From assembly GCA_965249895.1 (NCBI GenBank), contig CBDFNC010000001.1, positions 434,001-498,000 on the forward strand: a stretch of DNA of 64,000 nucleotides, written 5' to 3'. Each line of letters begins with the position of its first letter. Position 1 is the stretch's first letter. This document shows positions 34,881 to 43,400 of this stretch, piece by piece. Under the pieces are notes generated by a model, which ran no database searches, had not been told where the DNA came from, and worked only from the letters and a program-made list of their open reading frames with translations. Both the position numbers and the translations under genes were made by a program. The stretch comes from CBDFNC01 sp965249895 (GTDB taxonomy: Bacteria > Pseudomonadota > Gammaproteobacteria > Enterobacterales > CBDFNC01).

Positions 34881-35660
34881 TTATAAATTCTGGTTCATAT
34901 CCAGCGACGGTTTATCCGAGGCGGGTTTACCGACTACCTTGGCGGGCACTCCGGCTACTGTGGTGTGAGCGGGAACAGGCTCCAGCACAACACTACCAGC
35001 GCCAACTTTGGCCCCGGCGCCTACTTCGATATTACCCAGTACTTTGGCGCCCGCGCCTATCATCACCCCTTCTCTGATCTTGGGATGGCGATCGCCGCAT
35101 TCTTTACCTGTACCGCCCAAGGTCACGGACTGCAATATGGAAACGTCATTTTCTATGATGGCGGTTTCACCCACCACTATGCCTGTTGCATGGTCGAACA
35201 TGATTCCCTTGCCAATCCGGGCTGCCGGGTGTACATCAACACCGAACACCACTGAGATCTGACTTTGCAGGTACATGGCTAACGGGCGTCGTTGCTGGTG
35301 CCATAACCAGTGGGCCACACGATAACCCTGAATGGCATGGAAGCCTTTTAGGTAAAGCAGCGGAGTGGAAAAGTACTCGACAGCAGGATCTCGCTCCTGG
35401 ACGGCACAAAGATCCGCCACTACCGCGTGCAGGATATCGGTGTCTGATTTGAGCGCCTCTTCGATAATTTCCCGGATCAGTATGGCTGGCACGGTAGGGC
35501 TGTCCAGTCGGTTAGCCAGTTGGTAACTTAACGCAGATTTTAGCGAATGGTGATTAAGTATGGTCGAGTGAAAAAAGCTGGCCAGCATAGGTTCATCACC
35601 TGCCAAACGTAGTGCTTCTTGTCTTATACGCTGCCAGGTGGCCTGCTGCATTTCATCCAT
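34881..35660 (-). CDS. cysE: Serine O-acetyltransferase CysE
   Basis: Acetylates L-serine with acetyl-CoA, the first step of cysteine synthesis; usually feedback-inhibited by cysteine. It has 259 residues: an N-terminal helical domain (about 1-135), then a left-handed beta-helix built from hexapeptide repeats with the active-site region DHATGIVVGETA and GGTGKECGDRHPKI. The C-terminal tail (DMNQNL) is of the kind that binds CysK. ATG 35660 has GAAGG upstream. The sequence just upstream is a 127-bp tandem array that includes decayed copies of this gene's own start. Confidence 0.95.
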   Translation of the reverse strand: MDEMQQATWQRIRQEALRLAGDEPMLASFFHSTILNHHSLKSALSYQLANRLDSPTVPAILIREIIEEALKSDTDILHAVVADLCAVQERDPAVEYFSTPLLYLKGFHAIQGYRVAHWLWHQQRRPLAMYLQSQISVVFGVDVHPAARIGKGIMFDHATGIVVGETAIIENDVSILQSVTLGGTGKECGDRHPKIREGVMIGAGAKVLGNIEVGAGAKVGAGSVVLEPVPAHTTVAGVPAKVVGKPASDKPSLDMNQNL

Positions 35661-35949
35661 GTTATTGCCTTCTTACCTTGTATTTACCGTGCTTGTTCAA
35701 GTTGAAATTTCGAATTGAAATTGTACTATCAAAATGTCGTGCGCCTTTTATGCTGCCAGTTAGCCCGCTGCATTACATTCCACTGATGTTATTGCCTTCT
35801 TACCTTGTATTTACCGTGCTTGTTCAAGTTGAAATTTCGAATTGAAATTGTACTATCAAAATGTCGTGCGCCTTTTATGCTGCCAGTTAGCCCGCTGCAT
35901 TACATTCCACTGATGTTATTGCCTTCTTACCTTGTTTTTACCGTGCTTG
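35661..35949. repeat. 127-bp tandem repeat carrying the cysE leader and start
   Basis: GTTATTGCCTTCTTACCTTG recurs at 35661, 35788 and 35915, a 127-base period: two full units plus about 35 bases of a third, running almost to the fieF stop. Read on the minus strand, each unit holds the cysE leader and ribosome site (GAAGGCAATAAC) followed by a decayed version of the first 13 or so cysE codons (AATGCAGCGGGC against AATGCAGCAGGC in the gene). The array is therefore a duplication of the cysE 5' end; the two full units are identical or nearly so. Confidence 0.9.
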
Positions 35950-35956
35950 CTCGAGC

Positions 35957-36871
35957 TTAAGACTCGAACATGATCTTATTTTGTGCTCGTTCTTTTGGTA
36001 CGACGGAGGCTGGGTCCAGGTGAATGATAATGTCAGTGTCTGGGTACAATTTCTCGAGAGCCTGCTCCAAAATTTCTGCTTTGGCGTGTGCCTCGAACAG
36101 GGAAAGATCGTCATCCAGCTCTAAATGTAACTGAATAAAGGTTGTACTACCAGATTGGCGTGTTCTTAAATCATGGATACCACAGACATTGTCAATATTA
36201 CGAGCGGTGTTAAGAATGCGCTTCTCATCTTCTTTTGGCAAATGCTTATCCATCAAGGCATCCACAGATTGCTTGCCTATTTGCCAGGCGCTGTACATGA
36301 TGTAAAAACCAACACCAATAGCAAACAAGCCATCGGCCCAGCCCAAGCCAAATGAAGATAACCCCAGGGCGACCAAAACCGCTAGATTCATGATGATATC
36401 GGACTTATAGTGCAGCGAGTCGGCTTTGATGGCGACACTACCTGTGCGTTTTACCACGTGGTTTTGGAAAGTGACTAAGGCGAGCGTTACTATAATGGAA
36501 AATACCATTACCCAGATTCCCAGTCCTGGCTCTTCAACGGTTTGCCCCTTAACCAGGGCAGAGAACCCATTTAGGATCAGTAAACAAGAGCTTCCAGAAA
36601 TAAATGCGGCCTGAGCTAATCCGGCCAGACTTTCCGCTTTGCCATGGCCAAACCTGTGTTCATCGTCGGCGGGAGTTAAGGAGATTTTTACCGCGATCAA
36701 ATTGATCCCTGATGCGGCAACATCCATTAGAGAATCCGTCAGGGATGCCAGAATACTGCTTGAACCCGTAACTATCCATGCGAACAGTTTAGTGATGATC
36801 ATTAGCGTGGCCGCTAATGTAGCGGCCCACGCGGCCAGTGTTACTAATTTTGAATAGTTTTGCTTGCTCAC
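35957..36871 (-). CDS. fieF: Cation-efflux pump FieF (CDF family)
   Basis: Inner-membrane metal/proton antiporter exporting Zn(II) and Fe(II), 304 residues with six helices and a cytoplasmic ferredoxin-like domain. Metal-site residues match E. coli YiiP: Asp46 and Asp50 in LTDSLMDVAASG, and the His/Asp pair in HYKSD. DDEHRFGHGKAESLAGLAQ is another hallmark. The start is GTG 36871 with AAGG upstream and a TATAAT box about 32 bases before it. In E. coli, cpxP and fieF are also neighbours. Here the 5' end and leader are tandemly repeated three more times between the two genes. Confidence 0.95.
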   Translation of the reverse strand: MSKQNYSKLVTLAAWAATLAATLMIITKLFAWIVTGSSSILASLTDSLMDVAASGINLIAVKISLTPADDEHRFGHGKAESLAGLAQAAFISGSSCLLILNGFSALVKGQTVEEPGLGIWVMVFSIIVTLALVTFQNHVVKRTGSVAIKADSLHYKSDIIMNLAVLVALGLSSFGLGWADGLFAIGVGFYIMYSAWQIGKQSVDALMDKHLPKEDEKRILNTARNIDNVCGIHDLRTRQSGSTTFIQLHLELDDDLSLFEAHAKAEILEQALEKLYPDTDIIIHLDPASVVPKERAQNKIMFES

Positions 36872-36959
36872 ACCTTACTCTCGGTTGATGTGCTAAGCGT
36901 TGATTATAACCTTATTGACTTTGGTGACCATGTTAGTGAGTGACCAAGGGCTGATATTT

Positions 36960-37145
36960 TTACTCCCTGAGTAAATTGATCCCTGATGCGGCGACATCCA
37001 TTAGAGAATCCGTCAGGGATGCCAGAATACTGCTTGAACCCGTAACTATCCATGCGAACAGTTTAGTGATGATCATTAGCGTGGCCGCTAAGGTAGCGGC
37101 CCACGCGGCCAGTGTTACTAATTTTGAATAGTTTTGCTTGCTCAC
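36960..37145 (-). pseudogene. Truncated fieF 5' copy 1
   Basis: Sixty-one codons identical to the fieF N-terminus up to residue 58 (SGINL), then LRE and TAA from the repeat junction. It encodes the first helix and the Asp46/Asp50 pair only. GTG start, ribosome site and TATAAT box are kept, so it may be transcribed and translated; a working transporter is impossible. Confidence 0.85.
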
Positions 37146-37233
37146 ACCTTGCTCTCAGTTGATGTGCTAAGCGTTGATTATAACCTTATTGACTTTGGTG
37201 ACCATGTCAGTGAGTGACCAAGGGCTGATATTT

Positions 37234-37419
37234 TTACTCCCTGAGTAAATTGATCCCTGATGCGGCGACATCCATTAGAGAATCCGTCAGGGATGCCAGA
37301 ATACTGCTTGAACCCGTAACTATCCATGCGAACAGTTTAGTGATGATCATTAGCGTGGCCGCTAAGGTAGCGGCCCACGCGGCCAGTGTTACTAATTTTG
37401 AATAGTTTTGCTTGCTCAC
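37234..37419 (-). pseudogene. Truncated fieF 5' copy 2
   Basis: Same 61-codon frame as copy 1, with the same translation and the same promoter-like leader 274 bases further on. It ends at the same junction-derived TAA. Confidence 0.85.
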
Positions 37420-37507
37420 ACCTTGCTCTCAGTTGATGTGCTAAGCGTTGATTATAACCTTATTGACTTTGGTGACCATGTCAGTGAGTGACCAAGGGCT
37501 GATATTT

Positions 37508-37693
37508 TTACTCCCTGAGTAAATTGATCCCTGATGCGGCGACATCCATTAGAGAATTCGTCGGGGATGCCAGAATACTGCTTGAACCCGTAACTATCCA
37601 TGCGAACAGTTTAGTGATGATCATTAGCGTGGCCGCTAAGGTAGCGGCCCACGCGGCCAGTGTTACTAATTTTGAATAGTTTTGCTTGCTCAC
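37508..37693 (-). pseudogene. Truncated fieF 5' copy 3
   Basis: Third 61-codon truncated copy, next to the spy/cpxP-like gene. It has two amino-acid changes (Leu44 to Pro, Asp46 to Asn), so even the metal-binding Asp is lost, which suggests no selection on the peptide. Its leader overlaps the 3' end of the spy/cpxP-like gene. Confidence 0.85.
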
Positions 37694-37733
37694 ACCTTGC
37701 TCTCAGTTGATGTGCTAAGCGTTGATTATAACC

Positions 37734-38162
37734 TTATTGACTTTGGTGACCACGCTTTCGGGTCATCAATTCCTGATACTTTCCCTGTTGCTGCGGAGTT
37801 AAGACCTGGAACACCTGGTGTTGTAATTTCAGTCTGGCTAGCTGCATTTGTTTCATTTTCTCTTGCCTGGATTCGATCAGTGTTATTGCTTTCGCTTCAT
37901 CAAATGACTCGGCGGTGAGCAGAGCCAGGCTTTTCTCTTTATGTTCCTTTTTATCGGCTTTATGATCCTGTGTAGGATGTTCCGACTTCGCCTGTTTTAT
38001 AATGTCTTTGATTTGCATTTTTTGTTCATCACTGAGCTCCAACTGCTTCACTAGCTGGTAAAAACCACCCGAGCGTTGATGCTCGTTCGACTTAGCCTGG
38101 GCAACGGATACGGTCAGGGGTAAGGCAATTGCAAATGCCATCACTTTGACAAGTTTATTCAT
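37734..38162 (-). CDS. Spy/CpxP-like periplasmic stress protein
   Basis: Periplasmic protein of 142 residues with a signal peptide (1-23, cleavage after AQA) and two LTxxQ-type helical motifs: LSDEQKMQIKDI near residue 43 and LTPQQQGKYQELM near residue 121. CpxP and Spy are ATP-independent chaperones; CpxP also damps CpxA. Position beside divergent cpxR and a perfect CpxR box favours CpxP. The highly charged middle (DHKADKKEHKEK) is typical. Its 3' end is shared with the neighbouring 274-bp array. Confidence 0.87.
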   Translation of the reverse strand: MNKLVKVMAFAIALPLTVSVAQAKSNEHQRSGGFYQLVKQLELSDEQKMQIKDIIKQAKSEHPTQDHKADKKEHKEKSLALLTAESFDEAKAITLIESRQEKMKQMQLARLKLQHQVFQVLTPQQQGKYQELMTRKRGHQSQ

Positions 38163-38230
38163 GATTATCTCCTCGGGTTAACAACGAAATTTAGTCTAGT
38201 TCACCCATTGAAAACCAAGGTTTAGTCAGT

Positions 38231-38245
38231 GTAAAACTAGGTAAA
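38231..38245. promoter_or_regulatory. CpxR binding site
   Basis: GTAAA-ACTAG-GTAAA is a perfect match to the CpxR box GTAAA-N5-GTAAA. It lies between the divergent spy/cpxP-like gene (start 38162) and cpxR (start 38297), so it may serve both, giving autoregulation plus induction of the chaperone. Confidence 0.85.
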
Positions 38246-38296
38246 GATAGCTGGAAAGGGACGTGTCTGGGGTAAGCTATGTCGCAGGGGGTAAGT

Positions 38297-38983
38297 ATGA
38301 GTAATTTACTATTAATTGATGATGATAGAGAGCTGGCTGCATTATTAAAGGAATTTCTTTCCCTCGAAGGATTTGAGGTCGAGCTGGCATATGATGGTGA
38401 GCAAGGTTTAGCCAAGGCGTTGTCCAATGATTATGATTTAATATTGTTGGACGTTATGATGCCCAGGTTAAACGGGTTTGACACCTTAAAGTTTTTACGA
38501 CAAAAGAGCGATCAACCCGTGTTGATGCTCACCGCAAAAGGGGAAGAGATCGACCGGGTGTTAGGTCTGGAAATGGGCGCCGATGACTATCTAGCCAAGC
38601 CGTTTAGCGATCGGGAACTGGTCGCCAGAATTAAGGCCATCATGCGTCGAACCAGTTTTAAAAAGCTGGATGCCAATTTGGAAACCTTGGTCCACCTGGA
38701 TGTCACCTTATATCCGAGCAAGCAACAGGTGGTTTGCCAGGAGTTACATGTGGACCTGACGGGGACCGAATTTATGTTGCTGCAGCAATTTGTCGCCCAT
38801 CCGGGTAAGCTGTTTTCAAAAGCTGATTTAAGTGAGCAGGTGCTGGGTAAAAAGCTGATGCCTTTTGACCGCAGCCTGGATATGCACTTGAGCAACCTCA
38901 GGCGTAAGCTGCCACCCAGAGTCGATGGCCAGGATAGGGTAAAAACCCTAAGAGGCCGGGGGTATATGTGGCTTGAAGGCTAG
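38297..38983 (+). CDS. cpxR: Envelope-stress response regulator CpxR
   Basis: OmpR-family regulator of 228 residues. The receiver domain (1-120) has DDDREL at the N-terminus, phospho-Asp in LLDVMMPRLNG and Lys in YLAKPFSDRELVARI. The winged-helix DNA-binding domain carries LTGTEFMLLQ, VLGKKLMPFDRSLDMHLSNLR and the ending KTLRGRGYMW, all matching CpxR. ATG 38297 is preceded by GGGGG; an in-frame ATG at 38279 would add six residues. It is followed 48 bases later by cpxA. Confidence 0.93.
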   Translation: MSNLLLIDDDRELAALLKEFLSLEGFEVELAYDGEQGLAKALSNDYDLILLDVMMPRLNGFDTLKFLRQKSDQPVLMLTAKGEEIDRVLGLEMGADDYLAKPFSDRELVARIKAIMRRTSFKKLDANLETLVHLDVTLYPSKQQVVCQELHVDLTGTEFMLLQQFVAHPGKLFSKADLSEQVLGKKLMPFDRSLDMHLSNLRRKLPPRVDGQDRVKTLRGRGYMWLEG

Positions 38984-39031
38984 CAAAAGTTAAGACTCTG
39001 AGGTCCGGGGGTAACGTAAAGAGGTATAAAA

Positions 39032-40372
39032 ATGTGGGTAAATAGCCTATTTTTTAAGATTTTCGCCGGATTCTGGCTGTTTATCCTATTGGTTATTGCC
39101 GCTTTAACTGTACTACCAAAGCTGGATTCCAGGCAGTTAAGACCTCTGGACAGGCCCAGTCTAATCATGCTGGAAAAAATAACCCAGCGGTTAATTCTTC
39201 AGGTCGCCCGTCATCCCACAGTGCCCTTATCCGATTTGTTAACTCGGGTAAAAGGACCCGGCGGGCATAAAGTATACCTGGTGGAGGAGGACGGCAGTAT
39301 TTTGAACGGCCGGGCGCCTAAAGCGCTGCGCCGATTTATCGTTGATAGCGATAACCCTGCAGTTCCTAAAGTCAGTGTTCAGCCCAACTGGTATATGATA
39401 GGGCCCATAGTATTTCAATATAACGATCAAAATTATCTGCTCTACAGTAGCCGCTATATTAGAGGTGGTGAAAAGTATATGGTGGCCTGGTTGCTGGATA
39501 ACCCGGGCTTGTTAATTCTGGTGGCTATTCTGGTGAGTACTCCGTTATGTTTACTGTTGGCCTGGCACCTGACATCTCCCCTAAGAAAATTGCAACAAGC
39601 CTCCAGTAAGATTGCTAAAGGAGACTTCGATGCCGAGTTACCACAAATTAACCGAGGTGATGAGATTGGCCGTATGGCCAGCAGTATGCACCAGATGGTT
39701 TTTACTCTGAAGGAAACTCTGTCCAATCAACAGCGGCTGCTCAGTGATATTTCCCACGAATTGAGATCCCCACTTACCCGTTTGCGCTTGGCGCTGGCAA
39801 TCTCCAGGAAGCACCAGGGGGAGTCTAAGGAGTTACAGCGTATCGATATCGAAGCGGAACGACTGGAGCAGATGATTGCAGATCTGCTGGGTTTATCAAG
39901 GATGCAATTAAACCAGCAAGAGAAGCAGCATATCAGGCTGGATAGTCTGTTCGAAGAGTTACTCGAGGACGCGGAATTTGAGGCAGAACAAAAAGGAAAA
40001 GTCTTCGCCCACCAAGGAGACCTGGTAATTGAACTCAATGCCTACCCCGCTCTGTTATCCAGTGCAGTAGAAAATATTATTCGTAATGCGATTAAATACG
40101 CCGGCTCTAACGTGATTATGGATATAACAAAAACCGGCGATGAGGTGAATATCTCTGTCTCTGATGATGGTCCGGGAGTACCAGAGTCTGAACTGGAGCA
40201 GATTTTCAGACCCTTTTATCGGGTGTCCGAAGCTAGAGACAGGGAATCAGGTGGCACAGGTTTGGGCTTGGCCATTGCCGAGAATGCAGTGCGTAAACAT
40301 GGCGGCAGTATAGTGGCGGAAAACCTTTCACCCGGGCTTAAGATTAATCTCGCCTTCCCATTAAGGTACTAA
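39032..40372 (+). CDS. cpxA: Envelope-stress sensor kinase CpxA
   Basis: Inner-membrane sensor kinase/phosphatase of 446 residues. Helix 1 (about 8-28), a periplasmic sensor domain (30-155), helix 2 (about 158-182), HAMP, then the phospho-acceptor His in LLSDISHELRSPLTRLRL and the ATPase domain with ENIIRNAIKYA, DDGPGVPE and GGTGLGLAIAE. LPKLDSRQLRP just after helix 1 is a CpxA signature. It ends 55 bases before the convergent end of tssM, so the Cpx genes and the T6SS cluster abut tail to tail. Confidence 0.93.
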   Translation: MWVNSLFFKIFAGFWLFILLVIAALTVLPKLDSRQLRPLDRPSLIMLEKITQRLILQVARHPTVPLSDLLTRVKGPGGHKVYLVEEDGSILNGRAPKALRRFIVDSDNPAVPKVSVQPNWYMIGPIVFQYNDQNYLLYSSRYIRGGEKYMVAWLLDNPGLLILVAILVSTPLCLLLAWHLTSPLRKLQQASSKIAKGDFDAELPQINRGDEIGRMASSMHQMVFTLKETLSNQQRLLSDISHELRSPLTRLRLALAISRKHQGESKELQRIDIEAERLEQMIADLLGLSRMQLNQQEKQHIRLDSLFEELLEDAEFEAEQKGKVFAHQGDLVIELNAYPALLSSAVENIIRNAIKYAGSNVIMDITKTGDEVNISVSDDGPGVPESELEQIFRPFYRVSEARDRESGGTGLGLAIAENAVRKHGGSIVAENLSPGLKINLAFPLRY

Positions 40373-40427
40373 AGCTTCAGGCCATATACAGGTAACAGGA
40401 TATGGGAGGCCATGTCGCGCCGACGAA

Positions 40428-43400
40428 TTAGATGGATTCAGGTAGCAGGAAGTGACTGAAAAACCCCGCCTCGAATGGGTTAACTTGAGAGTCGGTTTTT
40501 AATTCTAACACTACATTTTGTTGCTCAAACGCGAGCTCTACCTGGTTACTATTGTGGGGCAGCATATTAGGTGTTAATAGCCTGAACCAGTTCCAACTTC
40601 CGGCTAACTTCTGGTCACTGAGCTTTTGATCGCCGGCTTTAAGTTCTAGCCCCAGGAAGTCTTCTACCTGCGCCTTATTGGGCCAGGAAACCTCTACCCA
40701 CAAGGAAGGGCCGTGACGGTATTGAAATACGGGTTTATCCGTGTAGATAGAAAACTCGGTTATGCTGGAAGACATATTGTTCGCCTTTAACTTAAAATTC
40801 AGTCCAAAGGTTTGTGGTCCTTGCATAAACAGGCCATCTTGAATTGTTTTGGCCTTTACAATCATTTGCCAGAGGCGAGGATCCAGTGTCAGTGCCGTAT
40901 CTGGCAGCAGGCCGGGTAAGGAAGGTTGACCATAGGTCAGTTCAGAAAATGCTTTTAGATACTCATTGATAAAGCCGGTTAAGGTACCCTCATGGGCAAA
41001 AAAGCGTTTTACTTCGGCAAGGTTTGAGTCTTGTATAGCGCTCTCATTGAAGGGATAAAAAGGTGCAATCAGCTTGTTGTAATCCAGCAATACATTGGTT
41101 TGCCAAACCTTGTTGATGTGCTGATGCGCAAGTTGTAATACCAACTTATTAGATTCCAGGCTCAGCTTTTGCACTAACTCATTCACCAAATCAGGTTGTT
41201 TGCTGGCGGCTTGTTGTAGCTGCGCTACCGGGTTATTCCCTTGCAGAGGTTGAGACAAACGAGTAAACGCGGCCTGCCCAGGATCTGCCGAATGGTAGAA
41301 GTTATCGAGCCAGTCTTTAACGTCCCCTAGCTGTCCTTGCAATAGTCCCAAGGGGCTTGAACCTTGCTCATTCCAGGCGATATATTTTTGGTAATGGGCG
41401 AATACCAGGTTTATCTGGTTTGCCGCTACATTTTTGTCGCTCTTAATTTGTGGCACATTCAGTTGTTCGGTGAGTAGCTGAGTTGCTTGTTCGGTAGCAG
41501 GGGGTAGTCTTGCGGCGTCAATTTCTATATGGGTATATTTTTTAAGGGTTTGATATAACTGGATCAGTGGTGTGTCCGTGATTTCTGTTAACCTGGTAAG
41601 GGTTTGTTTTAGTTCGGCACTGCCAGAAAATACCTGTAGGTTAATTTGGCTGGCAAAGTTGCGCCAATAGGAAATATAGTCGTTGATATACGTTTGCCTG
41701 AGATCCTTGCTGATACGGTATACCTCCAGGGCACTAGGGCTTTTACCTGCTACCCCTTCGTAGGTGCGCAATGCATCTTGGATCAGTGGAGAGGTGACGG
41801 TCAGATCTATTTCGTTGAAGCCCTGTGGGGTAAACATATAGGGCACCATATAGCCAACGTAATCCTGGCTAAAGTTGAACAACTCAAAAAATCGATTGCC
41901 CAATTCACTGCGAATATCCACCCTACGGGAAAACTTGGTATTTTCGCTGATATGTTTGTACAGTAGGTGTTCCAGCCCCGATTGATTGATTACATTTTTA
42001 GCCAGTTCCTGGAGTGCATAATTTTGTTTCTGTGGTGTCAGGTTTTGTTGAAACAGCCCTTGCTGTAGCTTGGTCAGTTGCTTGAGATTCGCTGAGTCTA
42101 CGTCCCCTTGCTCGAGCAGGGCGGCATTAAAATACTCGATTAACCTTTTGTTGTCGGTTCGCTCATTCTGATAGAGCAAGTTATACAGGTTCAGTAGCTC
42201 CAGGGTCTTGGATTGATCTTCCAAAGTGACATAGACAAAGAGGTCTTTTTCCAGGGTGTTGACCATAGAAGGAAGCAAGACATGCTTAAGTTGATCGAAA
42301 TACGCGTTTGCTACTTCCTGCTTTATGCTTGGGCTGGGTATCCAGATAACCGCATACCAAGGTTTTGGTTGTTGATATAGCTGGTAAATCTCATACATAG
42401 AGTAGAGATTGGGGATGTTTTCCGCCATATTTTCCAGGTTGTACGGCGTGGCAGCGATAGCTTCTTTGTAGCGTTCAAGTAAAATATCGGCCCTGCGCTC
42501 AATTCTGCTCTGATCGTCAAAATTAAATTTGATCATGCTGACAACACCCGCCAACAACAAACAACAACAGGCGGCGTAGGCAGATTGTGTCAGGAGTAAA
42601 CGGTTTTCTCTGGGCTTGTTGACACCCACCAGGTGATTCTCGTGCAGGATCACATGGCTTATCAAGTGTTGGGTAAACATACTGCTGCGGATCTGGCTCG
42701 CTGGCCCCTGCTTAATTTCTGTATATCCCAGATCGGCACCAATGCTGCTTGCCAGTAAGTCTGTTGTCTGGCTTTCCAATTGGGTATTAGTGAAATAATA
42801 GCCGCGAAAACTTATTCCCTGGTGTAACTGCTCCGTGCGGCATAAGTGCTGCAAAAAACGCCATAACTCTTGTTTTATAAGACCGAATTGATAGGGGGCG
42901 CTTGAGATAGCCTGGCGATACTCAGGACTCAATTGAGCGGATATAGCCCCGGAAATCCCGGATATCAGTTGTTGAATTAATTTATCGAAAGATTGTTCGA
43001 ACCAGTCTGGGTTGATGCCGCAATTTTTGCTCACAGGCATAGTTGCACCAAGTGCTTCATCTAACCGTGATTCTTCGAAAGCCGAAAAATATTGACAGAA
43101 ATCGGCTAATGCGGACATCTGGGTAAACACGCAATATACAGGTAGGTTGAGTCCGAATGCTTGGTTAAATGTGATTATGTTTAGCCGGTTCTGCTCCGCT
43201 AACTGTTCTTGTTGATCCTTATTCCCTTTGAGTAACTTTTCGATATTGGTCGCCAACAGGATCCCATTTGCCGCCTGACGCCCACGCCATTTATTCAGTT
43301 TTCTGTTGAGGGTTTTAAGTAATTCAGGCTCAAGGTTATCTTGTATGCTGATTAGTATACTGTGTTCGCTAATCCAAAATAAAATAGGAAACTCCATTTC

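Larger units (their letters stand above)
36699..37752. repeat. 274-bp tandem array of the fieF 5' end and leader
   Basis: The block starting AAATTGATCCCTG occurs at 36699 (inside intact fieF), 36973, 37247 and 37521, an exact 274-base period; the fourth unit stops at 37752 after 232 bases, inside the end of the spy/cpxP-like gene. Each unit holds, on the minus strand, the last codons of that gene, a TATAAT box (36903-36908 and three shifted copies), the ribosome site, GTG and 58 fieF codons. The units inside the array also carry a 42-base linker absent from the cpxP-side unit. Units 2 and 3 look identical; the end units differ by a few bases. Confidence 0.95.

Noticed and set aside
34838..35262. 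Plus-strand ORFs opposite cysE
   Set aside because: Antisense to the well-conserved hexapeptide-repeat region of cysE; no independent support.
35661..35949. Insertion-sequence remnant upstream of cysE
   Set aside because: No terminal inverted repeats or transposase fragment; the unit aligns with the cysE leader and start, so local duplication explains it.
36960..37693. Regularly spaced repeats as a CRISPR array
   Set aside because: The unit is 274 bp with nearly no unique spacer and contains fieF coding sequence; there are no cas genes. It is a tandem duplication.
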